From Hemileia vastatrix (taxonomy: Eukaryota; Basidiomycota; Pucciniomycetes; Pucciniales; Zaghouaniaceae), in the NCBI GenBank assembly GCA_030280995.1, contig JASXTE010000003.1, positions 47,333,297 to 47,397,296 on the forward strand: 64,000 nucleotides of DNA, written 5' to 3'. This document shows, one piece after another, positions 47,808-59,982 of this stretch; positions within the stretch are counted from its first letter, which is position 1, and every line of letters starts with the position of its first letter. The notes beneath the pieces are model-generated. The model saw only the letters and a program-made list of their open reading frames with translations. It did no database searches and was not told the DNA's origin. A program made the position numbers and the translations under genes.

Positions 47808-47984
47808 TGTTAAGTCACTAGGACTATGTACTTAGTTATGTGTGCAAATGTATATAGACTGTAGTCGCGGCGTCCCCTGTTCTCCGGTTCTTTCCGGAGC
47901 TCTACAGGCTGACACCGTGCTACAGGTAAAGTAATGTAATCACTCGGTTCTTTCCGGAGTTCTACAGGCTGACACCGTGCTACA
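47808..47984 (+). repeat. 3' LTR of element E
   Basis: 177 bp, same length as the 5' LTR, with the same internal 40-bp direct repeat. Begins TGTTAAGTC and ends GTGCTACA, followed by the AGAAT duplication (47,985-47,989). Confidence 0.9.
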
Positions 47985-47989
47985 AGAAT

Positions 47990-48807
47990 AAATGTAAATC
48001 TAACTCTAATTTACTTATGTTTATAAAGTATTCATAAACCTGGCATAATGAAGGGACACTCTATAGTTCAGGAGAGGGGAATGCAAGCAGTTCACCCCTA
48101 GATTTTCTGTGGTGAAAAAATGTTAAAAAATTCAAAAAAATTCAAAAAAATTCAAAAAAAAATTTAAGAAAAGTCTAAAAAATGTCAAAAAATGTCAAAA
48201 AATTCAAAAAAATTTAAAAAAAATTCAAAAAATACAAAAAAAAAACTAAAAAATTCAGTAAACTTCAGAAAACTTCAAAAAAATTCAAAAAAATGCAATA
48301 TGTTCAAGAAAAATCTTAAAATTCAGAAAAATTTAAAAAACTTAAATGAAGTGCTATTAAATTCAAAAAAATTTATAAAGATTATTTAAAGGGCAAAAAA
48401 AATCTAAAAAAATCTAAAAAAATTTTAATAATGCTAAAAATTTTAAAAATTCTGATTATCAGTAGAAAATTAAGAAATGATTATAATAATCAGCAGAAAT
48501 TAAAATAAATGCTTAACAAATTTTAAAAATTGAATAAAAAATTTAATACAAGTGAAAAAATTGATGAAATTATTCCAAAAATATATAAAATAAAAAATAA
48601 GATAAATATGTCTCTTTTTAAAGAGATTTGCTATTCATATATTTTTTTACTTGAAAATTCTTTACTCATACCAACTCCTGCTTTATTTTTTTCAAGGAAA
48701 ATTGATGCATAGATGATAAAAATTTTGATCCTTGATTCATGAGGCAACCATTCTTCCAAAAGATAGGGCCACTGGAGTTACTACTGAGGTTACTCTTGGG
48801 GTAGTCT
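47990..48807. repeat. Low-complexity A-rich region
   Basis: From about 48,110 to 48,460 the sequence is dominated by imperfect TTCAAAAAAA units of 9-11 bp. No gene; the Lys/Asn-rich frames here are artefacts of composition. Confidence 0.7.
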
Positions 48808-48925
48808 GAGGGACAAAAAAACGACTTGCCTACAAGTTGTCTTATATTTTACCCTGAGGTTAAAAAAAGGTTTGTCAGAAGTACAAAAAAACGACTTGCC
48901 TACCAGTCCTCTTTTTTTTACCGCT
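48808..48925. repeat. Short tandem duplication before the integrase remnant
   Basis: ACAAAAAAACGACTTGCC occurs twice, about 70 bp apart (near 48,812 and 48,884), each followed by a T-rich stretch and TTTACC. Element C coding homology starts right after the second copy. Confidence 0.6.
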
Positions 48926-50164
48926 GTGAATATCTTTTGACCTTGGAGGGGCCAGATAGTTGTGATGATGATACTTGGTTAGAAATCAAAAAGAAGAGTC
49001 CTGGCTTTTATGTTCAAGGGAGAAGGTTGATGAGGAGGAGGCATCCAATTACTCAAATTGTGGTGACTCAGGAGAAGTGCCAAGAGGTGGTTTTGAAGTC
49101 TTTTAATGAAGACCTTGGTCATAGAGGCTTTGAGTAGACTTATAGAAGAGTAGAAGACATATTTTGGTGGCCTGGTATGAAGTTGTCTGTGCAGGGTTGG
49201 GTCCAATCTTGTGAAGAGTGTCAAAGAAGAAGTCACATGAGACCAAAACAAATTTGTCATGCTACTGGTAAATTAACTGTGTTTGGAAGAGTCAGTCTTG
49301 ATGTCGTTCATATTAAAGAGGGCAGGTATAAATATTTGATTGTTTCCAGGGATGATTTTTTTGGCTGGGTTGAGGCTGTGCCTCTGGTTATTTTGACTGC
49401 TAAAAATTTGGAAGAGTTTTTGAAAAAGGAATTGGTTTATAGATATAAGTTAATGAAGTTAATGACTGTTGATGATGGGCTAAAGTTTGGAGCTGAATTC
49501 AAAGAAGCTGTGGCTAGAATTGGTTCTAAAGTTAGAGTGGCTACACCCTAATATCCTGAAGCTGAAGGCATGGTTTAAAGAGGTCATCAAGTTATCAAGA
49601 ATGCTTTGGTGAAATTGTGTTGAGATAGTGGTGAAAAGTAGAGGCATTATTTACCTTTGGTGTTGTTTGCTGATAGGGTCACTGTGAGAAGGACAACTTG
49701 CTATTCTCCTTATGAGTTAATGTTTGGGAAGAAGGCAGTTTTACCAGTGGACTTAGAAGCTGTTTCATATCTTGGAGTTTATTGGGATGAGGTGCACTCA
49801 ACAGAAGATTTTCTCTGCACTAGGATGCAAAAGTTGGAATGTAAAGAGGATTGTCAGGAGAAGGCATACTCTAAAATGATGAAGATTAGAAATCAATCAG
49901 TCAGATACTGGGACAAGAAGTTGGCTCATAGACTCAGGAATTCCTTAAATCCTGGTTGTTTGGTGTTGGTTTATAATAGAAGTTTGGAGAGTCAGTGGGG
50001 GAAAATATTTTCTGACAGATGGAAGGACCTTACAGAAACAGATCTCAGGTATCTGTAGGAACTTATTTTTTGGAAGAATTGGATGGTGTAGTCTCAAAGA
50101 AAATAGTGGCTGTAGATCAAGTGAAGTGGTTTTATCTTAGAGGTACAATATTTGAAGAAGACTG
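48926..50164 (+). pseudogene. Gypsy integrase C-terminal remnant (element C, family related to A)
   Basis: Only the 3' part of pol is present. It begins at YLLTLEGPDSCDDDTW, matching the A family, and includes the zinc-binding region (FNEDLGHRGF, a stop, FWWPGM, CEEC), SLDVVHIK (first Asp), MTVDDG (second Asp) and EAEGMV followed by TAA where the catalytic Glu of the ERGH motif is expected. After further stops come RTTCYSPYELMFGKKAVLP and a C-terminal domain ending RGTIFEED and TGA at 50,162. At least five stops interrupt it. Gag, protease and RT are absent. It retains exactly the C-terminal part that element A has lost. Confidence 0.75.
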
Positions 50165-50219
50165 ACTCTGAAATGGGGATAAACTATGGACCATTCTTTT
50201 AATTTTGGATTTCGGCTGC

Positions 50220-52080
50220 TGCAGAGCAGCTTTTGTGTAGGGAATGTTATTTTTTAGAGGTACCCATGGCTGGAGCTCTAAATTTGATTTTGATAAGTGT
50301 GGGGGTAACTGATGGGCTGGCTGCTCTAAAAAAAATCTTTCCCAGATTTTCTGTTTCCAGCCCCTTTTCATAATTTGGTTGAACCTTAGTATTGGTTGCT
50401 TTTCACAGGTTTTTTAGTCCTCTATGACTTTAAACTTGTTTATCTTTTGTCCTCAAGTGCTGTACTCTTCATTATTAATGGTTTTGGTTTATTTCATTGT
50501 ATTTTTGTTTTTGTTAGATGTTACCCAGGGGGCGCTTCTAGATTTAATTCTGGAAAGTGTGGGGGTAACTGATGAGCTGGCTACTCTGTAGAACATTCAC
50601 CCCTGAATGTCTGTTTTAAGTCTTTAGTTTTTTGTGGTTTAATTCTAGTTCTGCTTTTTACATTCAGGTTTTTAGTTCTCTATGACTTTAAACTGGAACA
50701 GACTGGTTCCTTAATCTTTGGTTTTTTTTAGAATGGCGGTGGATCACTGGTGGTCTCCAATCATTTTTACTTATTGGAGGGAGCCCACCCAGTGATATTT
50801 TCTTTGGACTGGACTTGAAATTTTATTTCTCTAATTTTTATTATTTTATTTTGTGTTATGTGTTTTGGATGTGGTTTCAGATTATTTTCTTTTTTTCTCT
50901 TCTTTTCTTTTAATTTTTATGGGAGTTAATTAGATAAAAGCTGGAGAATTACAGAAATCAAAATTATATGATGTCACCACATCAGGGTCATCTGGACGTG
51001 GGCAAGCATTGGTGGGGAACCGCTCATCAATTCGATGGGCAATGCTATTTTTCTTTTTCATTATTATTTTTATTATTATTATTATTATTTAAAATTTCCT
51101 TTTCTTTATTTTTATTTTTCATTTTCAGTATTATTTATATTTTATTTTATTTCAAAATTATTCAAAAATTATTCAAAGTTGTATCCACATCATAACTGAT
51201 GGGCTGGCTGCTCTATCAAAATTTACCCCAGATTGTCTGTTTCAAACCCCTTCACTTACATTGGTTGAACCCTAGTATTTGTTTCTTTTTGCAGGTTTTG
51301 GTCCTCTATGACTTTAAACTGGAGTTCTTCTGTCTCCAAGTTCTGGTCTTATTCTGGTGTTTTGTGTTGATTGGTTGACTTTGTGTGGATGTATGTTTCT
51401 TGTTAGAAGGTACCCATGGGAGAGGCTTCTAGATTTTATTTTGGAAAGTGTGGGGGTAACTGATGAGCTTGCTGCTCTGTATGACAGTTACCCCAGAATG
51501 TCAGCTTCAATTCTGTAGTTTATTTAGTTGAATTCTAGTTCTCTGTATTTTTTATACAGGCTTTTAGTCCACTATGACTTTAAACTGAATTTGACTGGAT
51601 TATTGGTTCTTTGGAGTTTTCTGGTTGGTGGATCACTTGTGTTCTCCCATCATTTTTACCTATTAGAGGGAGTCCACCCAGTTATCTTTTCTTTGGACCT
51701 GGATCTGCTTCTATAATTTTTGTGATAGAATGATTTTAGTGGTTTTAGATTCTTTTTTTCTATCTTTTTTCTTTTATTTTGTTAGTAAAGGTTGTTTTAT
51801 GAAATAAAAAAAATTGTTGGGTGTACCACATCAGGGTCACCTGGATTTGGGTAAGCATTGGTGGGGAAGGGATCATCAATTTGCCAGGCAATGCTATTTT
51901 CCTTTTTCATTATTAAATTTCATATTACTTTTATTTATTCATTTAATTTTCGTTCATTTTAAAAATTTTTTCTTATATTTTATTTTTTAAAATTCTTAAA
52001 GGTGTATAGACATCGAAATGCACCTGGATGTGGGTAAGATATCAGGGGAGCAGCTCATTAATTGGCCGGGGGATACCATT
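50220..52080 (+). repeat. Tandem 887-bp repeat with sub-repeats at the 3' end of element C
   Basis: Starts of a TGATGRGCTKGCTRCTCT unit lie at 50,310, 50,568, 51,197 and 51,457. Thus an 887-889-bp block is present twice, each copy holding two related sub-units about 258 bp apart. Three of the four starts are preceded by AAGTGTGGGGGTAAC, which looks like a polypurine tract at a 3' LTR edge. Each block also contains a CACATCAGGGTCAYCTGGA segment (50,980; 51,828) with a third diverged copy near 52,018. It is probably a duplicated or nested LTR. Short frames inside look like chance. Confidence 0.65.
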
Positions 52081-52493
52081 TGTATTTATTATTTATTTTA
52101 TTTTATTATTATTTTTTTTCTCAGCTCATATTTTTTGGGAATTATTGTTTTAATTCTTTTCAATTTTTTTAGTATGTTAGTAGTTATTGGTAGTAATTAG
52201 TAAAAAAATGAAATGCTCATTATAAATAGTTTTCTTTATTTATTATTTTATTTAATTTAATGTCTTAAGTAATTTAATTTCTGGAAGAAGAAGCTTCTGG
52301 AGGTTATTTTCACGCGCCACGTGACACTCAAGGCAAAAGTAGCTCATTAAATAAATAAAATAGAAGTCTAAATCCATACTCGAAGCGCAGAAAGCAATTC
52401 TACATAGCAACTGCAACTTTCCTTTGTGTACTCACTATTCAACCATGCTATTATAAACTCTAAATCTAAATTAGTCAATCTCTCAATATTGCG

Positions 52494-53624
52494 TTATGGT
52501 AAGGTAAACTCTTACAGTTGCCTTGCTGTAAGCAGAATCCGGAGGAGATATGTGGATTTAGCTGAAAACCCTGTCCTTCCGATAAAAATAACAAAATGGG
52601 AATTCTAAATCACTAAGCTAACCAATCTACTTGGATCTGATTGATAAAAATAATGAAACTCTAAAATATTTAACGCTTATTGAGATTTAAATAAAAGTGG
52701 CTGTTGAGAATGAAATACTGATAACAACAATTAAGGTGTACCAGTGAAAGATCTGAAAAGATTGACTTTTATGTTTTTATAATAATTTGAATTTTTATGA
52801 GACAGCAATAATCAATTCCCAGTGATGAAGACCTTTCTAAAGATACCCTATATGAAGTGTGATTTAAATTGTTGAATTGTATTTCTAAAATGTTATGTAA
52901 AAATAATAAATGTTATAAGGGTATTATAACTTATTTAATTTGTTGAGTAATAAAAAATGAGACGGTGGTGGTTAAAGATTAAGCTGTATGATGTATCCCC
53001 CTTCTCAATTTCGAGTTTGAGAAGCGCTTAAGTATTCCTAGTCACGTGCCTAAGTTTTCCCCTCCAGAGCTCTTCCAGAGTCAATCCGGAGCCCGTACGG
53101 AGTCCGTACGGAGCCAAAGCGGAGTCCGAACGGAGTCAAAGCGGAGTCCGTCTGGACTTCCGGACTCAATTAGAACCTTAAAACTATAATAAAAATCTAG
53201 AAAAATTACACATAATAGAGCTACTTCCCCTTTACATACCAAACTAATTTTCGTAGTCTGCGCAGCTCTAATTACCCCGTGAAAAGTCATCAAAGTTAAG
53301 TAATTTTTGAAAACGTAAATATTTCTATAAAACTTTAAAATTCATTTAAAAATATAAGAAAAATAGTAAAAATTCTGGGAAAATTTCCCAAGGCTCTTGA
53401 GTGACTTGACTTGATACTTAAAAATTTTCAAGCCGTAAAAATAAGTTTTCTCCGTAAAATAAATTGTATTTGTGTAGGCATTTGCTCGTGACCAATTTCT
53501 TCATATTTTAAACTCCAATAAATTAAATAAAACCCTTTTATAAAAAATAAAAAACGCCAATCTTGCACGCCGTAATAACTCCATTTACGTACTTAGGTGC
53601 CATACTAAACTTTAGGCTACCACA
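52494..53624. mobile_element. Non-coding insertion inside the LTR of element D (1,131 bp)
   Basis: Absent from the right LTR. It is flanked by GCG (52,491-52,493 and 53,625-53,627), a possible 3-bp target duplication. The ends are imperfect inverted repeats (TATGGTAAGGTAAAC against TGTGGTAGCCTAAAG, about 14 of 20 positions over a longer stretch). No transposase is encoded, suggesting a non-autonomous DNA element. It contains an 11-bp tandem repeat at 53,088-53,164. Confidence 0.6.
53088..53164. repeat. 11-bp tandem repeat, seven units
   Basis: Units such as GGAGTCCGTAC, GGAGCCAAAGC and GGAGTCCGAAC follow in exact 11-bp phase. GC-rich against an AT-rich background, rich in CpG. Confidence 0.85.
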
Positions 53625-54328
53625 GCGTCTCAATCTTTTCCTCAATAAGCAACGCACAGCGCAATAGTCAATGTAATGGTGCACTAAAAGGTTTATTAGA
53701 TGTCTGTGAATTATTAAAAGGTGTAGTGAGCATGGATGGAATGGATAGTGGAGAATTAAAGGGTTAACGGATATTAGTGAGGAGGGTCCACGTGTAATGG
53801 ATGTATTTTTTAATGGTCTGTGGTGTGCGGAATAGTGGATGGGTATGAGGTCAATGCAAGGAGGAGTAAAGGATATAAAAGGGGTTGGGATTTTGGTTTG
53901 ACATTCTTTAGAATTAAATTATAAAACGTATATATAGTTAATAGTGGTAAAGCTTTAGGTTAAATCATTATTATTGTATCTTTCCTTATTTTCTCAGTAA
54001 TCATTTCTAAATCCTAAATCTTTGATTATTGAGTTTCCAACCCTTTGTGATTTTTTAGAATTTCAATATTACCTTTAAATTATATTAGAATTCTCCTTGA
54101 ACATATCTCGAAGAAGTAGTTCTTCCTTCGAATCATCTTTGAATCACTTCCTCGAACATTTCCTCTGTGTCTTGGCGAAGTTTCTAAACTCCTTTCTCCA
54201 TCTCACTTCCAGGAACACCCTCTACCTTGTGCGTAGGTCGTCCGGTGACAGTATAATTTAATTCTCTGTAGCTCTCATTCTTTGCACTACTACATCCCTT
54301 TACAGGTGTTTTTCTCTGAATTCTTAAA

Positions 54329-55516
54329 ATGGCACCTGTTCAACGCACTTCTCCTACGGGCGCTACTACTAGAGCTCGCGCAAGAGGCAGGCCAACAGCC
54401 ACATGGCCTGTTTCCCGCACTCACTCCTTGGAGCCACTCAACCTAATGGAATGGCAACATTCAGTCTAATCTGTAGAAGACATCCCACAAGATTTTGAGG
54501 ATTCTAGTGATGAAGAAGAAGGAGAGGATACAATGCATGAGGCACCATCCTCCCCTGCCAATCACCCTGCTGGCCAATCCTCAGAACCTGGACCATCTAA
54601 CTCTCTGGAAGATTTCATGAGACTTTTCATGAAGACCCTTTCAAATTCAACGTCTTCAGAGGGATCTAAATTCAAAACTCCTTCTATGAAATCTCCTGAT
54701 AAATTCAATGGAGAAAATCCCAACAGATTGTGGCCCTTCTTGCAAACCTGCAAGCTCCTGTTCCATAATGACCCTCGAACCTTCAATAACGACCGATCAA
54801 AGGTTGTTTACGCTTCTTCATTCCTAGCTGGAAAATCAGCAAGATAGTTCGAACTGTATCTTCTCATGCTCTCTTTGACCAAAATCCACTTACTTCTTAA
54901 TAACTGGGAAAAGTTAGAAGACCAACTCTTCATGTTGTTCGGTGACCCTAACAAAACTGACAACGCAGAAATTGAACTTGATTTTCTTTGCATGAGTGAT
55001 AATGGTAAAGCATCAAAATATATCTCAAACTTCAGAGCACTTCAAACTCAAGTAGGTTAGAATGATGCTGCCCTCAAGTATCATTTCAAAAAAGGACTTC
55101 CTTTGAGGATTTTGGATCAGTTAAATCTTCATGGTCAGAAGATGACTACTTTAACGGATTTAATGGATCGAACCCTTGAACTCGACGACGTTTACCAAGG
55201 ACGACTTCAACATTGTCAATACGCCAACAAATCTCAAGGCCTAAATTTTAAATTGGGACCTTCTTCACACCCACGGACAACTCAATCCTCCTCGACTCAA
55301 TCCAAACCCAATAAGGGAAAGTACAAACCTCAACCTAAAAACTTGACCCCAGGCAACATCAGCAAAATACTGGATCCTAAAGGGGAACTTAAAGAAGCTG
55401 AGAGGAAGAGACAAGCAGATAATGGGTTATGTATGTATTGTGGGGGTAAGCACAAGCTGGAAGATTTTGTAAAGTTGAAGGAAAGAGAAGGTACTAGTTC
55501 AAAGTCAAAAAACTAG
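54329..55516 (+). pseudogene. Gag of element D
   Basis: Starts at ATG 54,329 with the same MAPVQRT start as B. It is broken by stops at about 54,469, 54,846 and 55,058, and the local frame changes around 54,847-54,866. Capsid region motifs are SPDKFNGENPNRL and WEKLEDQLFMLFGDP. The zinc knuckle reads CMYCGGKHKLEDF: the last Cys has become Phe, so zinc binding would be lost. The end is AAA AAC TAG TAG, identical to B, with the frameshift signal retained. Confidence 0.82.
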
Positions 55517-55549
55517 TAGATAGTTTACTTGTGTGAAAAGTAAACTATC
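55507..55549 (+). promoter_or_regulatory. Programmed -1 ribosomal frameshift signal (element D)
   Basis: Heptamer AAAAAAC at 55,507-55,513 in the 0 frame (A AAA AAC), stops TAG TAG at 55,514-55,519, spacer TAGTA, then a perfect 12-bp stem GATAGTTTACTT/AAGTAAACTATC with a 7-nt loop (55,519-55,549). Same layout as element B. Confidence 0.78.
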
Positions 55550-58500
55550 TTATCTCGCCCAGTGCACAGAACCTCCATGTCTTAAGGACTGGAGTTACCT
55601 TAAACCGCTTGAGATTCAATCTTTTTAAGGAGGATATCCCCTTCAGTTGTCTTATAGACTCTGGAGCTTCAATTTATTTTGTTAGTTTATCTTTTGCCAA
55701 AAATTTACAACTAAAATTTACAGATATCTATTGAATTCCAATTTATTTGGTTGAATCAGAGGAACCCAAATATTGGGTAAGTAAGAAAGTTTTATGGGTT
55801 TTCAACTTTCCAAACTTTCCCCCCTTTGAGTGGGAATTATCAGTCTTGGACGCCCCAAGAATGGACGATACCATCCTTGGCCATGACTTTTTAATGCATT
55901 GGAATCCTGAAATTGATTGGTCACAGGGATTGATCACCCACACACTAAGTATATTTCTAATTCTTCAATGCAGGTCAATAGGGAGTGAAACAACCCGCCT
56001 GACAACATCCTGCTAGAGGAAAAATCTCTGCCAGATGACTTGAAAGCATCTGATCTTTCTCTAAATGAGCGATTGGCTAACCCTTCTAGCTCAATGAATT
56101 CACTTGAAGAGAATTTATATTGCCTCGAAGTAATCAAATTATGCTCTCTCAATTCCGGTCTTCCCTCGACAGATTCTCTCGAAGATGATGAGGACCACCA
56201 AATCAACGTTGGAGCCATTAAATCAACTATACCGTAAATCTATCATTATTTCCTCAATGTTTTCTCAATCTGCAAGGCAGATAAGTTACCACCTCATCGA
56301 CCCTATGACCATCAAATAGAGTTAATAGGTCCAGTACCTCCGGCAGGTCCTGTCTATTCTTTGTCGTAGGACTAATCTCAAGTTCTTCGAGACTACATTG
56401 CAGAGAATGTAGCCAAAGGTTTCATCAGAGCCAGTAAATCTCCAACCGGCTCCCCTATTCTTTTTGTAAAGAAAAAGGAGGGTAGTCTTAGGTTGTGTGT
56501 TGAAAATAGAAAGCTCAACACAGTCACTAAGAAGAATGCATATCTTTTTCTCATATGTCATTTCTTCTTACCCTTTTCAATGGTGCTAATTTCTTTTCTA
56601 AAATTGATCTTAGAGGTGCTTACAATCTTATTTGCATTGCGGAAGGTCATGAACCACTGACTGCAATGCACACTAGATTTGGTAGTTTTGAATATTTAGT
56701 TATGACTTTTGGATTGTGTAATGCACCATCGACTTTTCAAACCTTTGTCAATGACATCTTTCAAGATGTTCTCGAAAAATTTGTTGTCTTCTATTTAGAT
56801 GATATTTTAATTTTCTTGAAGACTCTGGATGAACATATTCATCATGTTTGACAGGTTCTAAATCAGCTTGAGATCACGGTCTCTACGCCAAGCACAATAA
56901 ATGCAAATTCCACCTTAAATCAATAAACTTTTTGGGTTTTACGTTATCCACTGATGGTTTAGTCATGGAAAACAAAAAGGTCCAAAAAGTCCTGGAATGG
57001 CCTGAGCCCAAAACCGTTTAATCCCTCCAAGGAATTTTGGGTTTTGCAAATTTCTATAGAAGATTCATTAAAGATTACTTTAAAACTATTTCCAATCTTA
57101 CTTCTCTTCTTAGAAAAGATATTCCTTTTGTTTTTACTTCTACAGCACGAAAGGAATTTGAGGCTTTGAAGACTGCATTTACCACAGCTCCAATTCTTCG
57201 ACACTTTGATCCTTCTGCTTCAACAATAGTGGAGACAGATGCGAGCAATTATGCTATTGCAGGGGTCATTTCTCAATTAAATCCTGAAACAAAATTGTCT
57301 CATGCTGTTGCTTTTGAGTTACGTAAACTCATTGCAGTAGAATTAAGTTATGAAATTCATGACGAAGAGCTTTTAGCTATTATTCATTGTCTTAAAAAAT
57401 GGCGCTCTTTTCTTCTCGGCCTAAATAGTCCTTTTCAAATTCTAACTGACCATAATGCTTTGAAATACTTTATGTCTTCCAAAGTGTTAACCATGTCTCA
57501 AGCCAGGTAGGCTGAATTTCTGTCTGAATTTCCTTTTTCTATTTCCTATCGCCCAGGTAAGAACTGCATTGTGCCAGATATATTGTCACGTCAGGACGAC
57601 ACTTACCCACAGCGGGGGGACACATTTGCTGACAAGAACCCAGAAAGTGTGGAATCAATGTTAACGACTCATCAACTTAATTCGATGACAATTCAATCTT
57701 TTCAAAATCCATTATCCAACATCCTCGAAGCTCAATCGAAGGACAATTATTGTTTAGGGTTAAAAGACAAAACACTCTCAAAGCAAGGGGCCAAAAGATT
57801 TAGTATTGAATCAGGTCTATTAGTTTTCAAAGATAGACTAGTCATACCTGACAACAATGAAATAAAATTATGGATTTTCGATAGTCAAAATGATTCTCCA
57901 TTAGCTGGTCATTTTGGGGTCGATAAAACCTACCAGTTAATAGCGAGGGATTTCTTCTGGCCAGGTATGACCAGAGAAATCAAGGCCTATATAAGAGCTT
58001 GTTACAAATGTAATAGGAATAAGGCTCCCTGTCACCGGAAGCATGGGTTGCTTCAACCACTTCCTATTCCCTCTAAACCTTGGGAATCTTTATCGATGGA
58101 TTTCATTTCTCAACTTCCTATTTCTAATGATTTTGATGCTATATTAGTAATAGTTGATAGATTTTCAAAAATGTCTATTTTCATTAAAACCACTACTACT
58201 GCTACAGCAGAAGATTTGTCAAAATTGTTTCTATAATATGTATTTTTCAAACATGGCTTACCTAATGATATTATTTCAGATAGAGGCACATTGTTTGTAT
58301 CCACATTCTGGACTCAACTGTGTCGACAACTCAATATTACAAGGAATCTCTCCATGGCCTATCATCCTGAAACCGATGGGCAAATGGAAAGGGTCAACCA
58401 AATCCTCGAAAAATACCTTTGAATGTATGTCAGTTACCAACAAGATGATTGGACCACATGGTTACCATTGGCCTAATTTTCTTATAATAACTCGACTCAT

Positions 58501-59145
58501 TCTTCGACACGACAATCTCCTTTCAAAACTGTTTATGGAAGACATCCTCGATTTAACTCAATCCACGTAGGAACTAGTCATCCTGCTGAACATTATCTTT
58601 GAACTTTATCACGACTCCAAGAGGAACTTAAATCAAATTTGGAATTAGTGATTCGAAGATACAAGGAACAGGCCGACAAACATCTACAATCTGCTCCTTC
58701 TTTTAAACCAGGCAACAAAGTATGGCTCGATGCACGAAACATTTGAACGACTCAACCATCAAATAAACTAGCTGAAAAGCGCTTGGGACCATTTGAAATC
58801 AACTCTGAAGTCTCTAAAGCTGCATTTTGACTCAAGCTACCTCCTAAATGGCAGGCTATTCACCCTGTTTTCCACATATCTCTCCTGGAACTAGCTCAAG
58901 AAACATACCTGGGAAAGAACCAACCTCCTCCGGAACCAGTCGAAGTAGAAGACCATCTAGAGTGAGAAGTAAGCCGTATCCTCGATTCAAGAATGCGCAA
59001 AGGGAAACTTCAATACCTCGTGGAATGGGAAGGCTTCCTTGATAATTCAGACAAAACATCCTGGGAACCAGCCATCAATGTTTCCTTTGCCCCTGAACTC
59101 CTAAAATCTTTTCATCTTAAATATCCTTTAAAACCAAAACCTTAA
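55517..59145 (+). pseudogene. Pol of element D: protease, RT, RNase H, integrase, chromodomain
   Basis: Collinear with pol of B. Protease LIDSGASIYFVS (about 55,655), RT with FGLCNAPSTF and YLDD (about 56,795), RNase H VETDASNYA (57,230), integrase zinc region GHFGVDKTYQ with CYKCN, MDFISQLP, SDRGTLF and [10 protein letters not shown], then chromodomain remnant (YLVEWEGF, SWEPA) ending in TAA 59,143-59,145. More than ten stops and several frameshifts are spread through it (for example near 55,732, 56,368, 56,848, 57,508 and 58,234). The TGA at 58,744-58,746 sits at the same codon as in B. Confidence 0.85.
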
Positions 59146-59982
59146 AACTCTCTTTTTTTTTCTTTTGTTTCACTTTTTCCTTCTTCTCTTTAAAATCTAA
59201 AACATCTCTACCTCTAAAATTTCCGTATTCTTTGTTTTCTTTTCTTCTTCCTTCTTTTTTCTTTCAAAAGTTTTTCAACCTTCTTTAAAATAAATTAAAT
59301 TAAATTAAATTAAAGTAAAAATTAAATTAAATTAAAAATCAAAAATTAAAACAAAATAAATAAAAAATTCATAAAACCTTCTAAAATTTCTTTAAATATT
59401 CTTTTCTTTTCTTTTCAAATTTTCTACCTACCTTCTTTCCTTAAAAAATTCTTTTCCTTGAACTATCAAAATTTTTCACAAACGCAACACGACAATCCTT
59501 CTCGAATTTCACTTCAACCTCTAAATCTCTCTTTTAAAATTTCTTCGAACAATCACTTCATTCTTTCAAATTCTTTTTTAAAAAAAAATTATTTCTTCTC
59601 TTCATTTTCTTTTTTCTTTTCAAATAACTAAAATTCCTCAAAAATTCAATAAATAAACTTTCATAAATAACAATTTTTTCTTTCATTAAATTTTCATTTC
59701 CAATAAAATTATTTCAATCAACTATTTCTTTTTTCCTACTTAAATTTTTTTCTTTTCAAAATTTAAACTAAAACTCCTTCAATTAAAAATTCTTTCTTTT
59801 CTTCTTTCAAAATTTAAAACAAAATTTTATATAAATTTTTTCCTTCTTTTTTTTCTTTTTCTCTCAAAATCTTATAAAATAAATATTAAAATTTTAAATC
59901 AAAACAACAAAAAAAAATTAATAAGTACAAATTGTTTCTACTTTTTTTTTCCTCTTTCTTTATTTTCCTTTCTCCTTCCATT
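59146..59982. other. G-depleted, strand-asymmetric spacer between convergent genes
   Basis: No gene. The plus strand is almost free of G and rich in C/T/A, the mirror image of 10,120-11,085 in element B, as expected for the opposite orientation. Primary sequence is poorly conserved while the bias is kept. Confidence 0.7.

Larger units (their letters stand above)
42658..47984 (+). mobile_element. Ty1/Copia element E, full length (5.33 kb)
   Basis: Complete structure: 177-bp LTRs (42,658-42,834 and 47,808-47,984) differing at about four positions, a perfect AGAAT target duplication and a G-rich polypurine tract before the 3' LTR. The coding order is gag, protease, integrase, RT, RNase H, which is the Copia order. 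The first LTR begins TTTTAAG where the second has TGTTAAG. Low LTR divergence implies recent insertion, yet the coding region is broken in several places. Confidence 0.93.
52308..54250 (+). repeat. 5' LTR of element D, interrupted (1,943 bp)
   Basis: Matches the 799-bp right LTR apart from a 1,131-bp insertion at 52,494-53,624. Ends CCGGTGACA at 54,250. Confidence 0.85.

Noticed and set aside
48192..48389. Lys/Asn-rich ORF
   Set aside because: Produced by the TTCAAAAAAA low-complexity tract.
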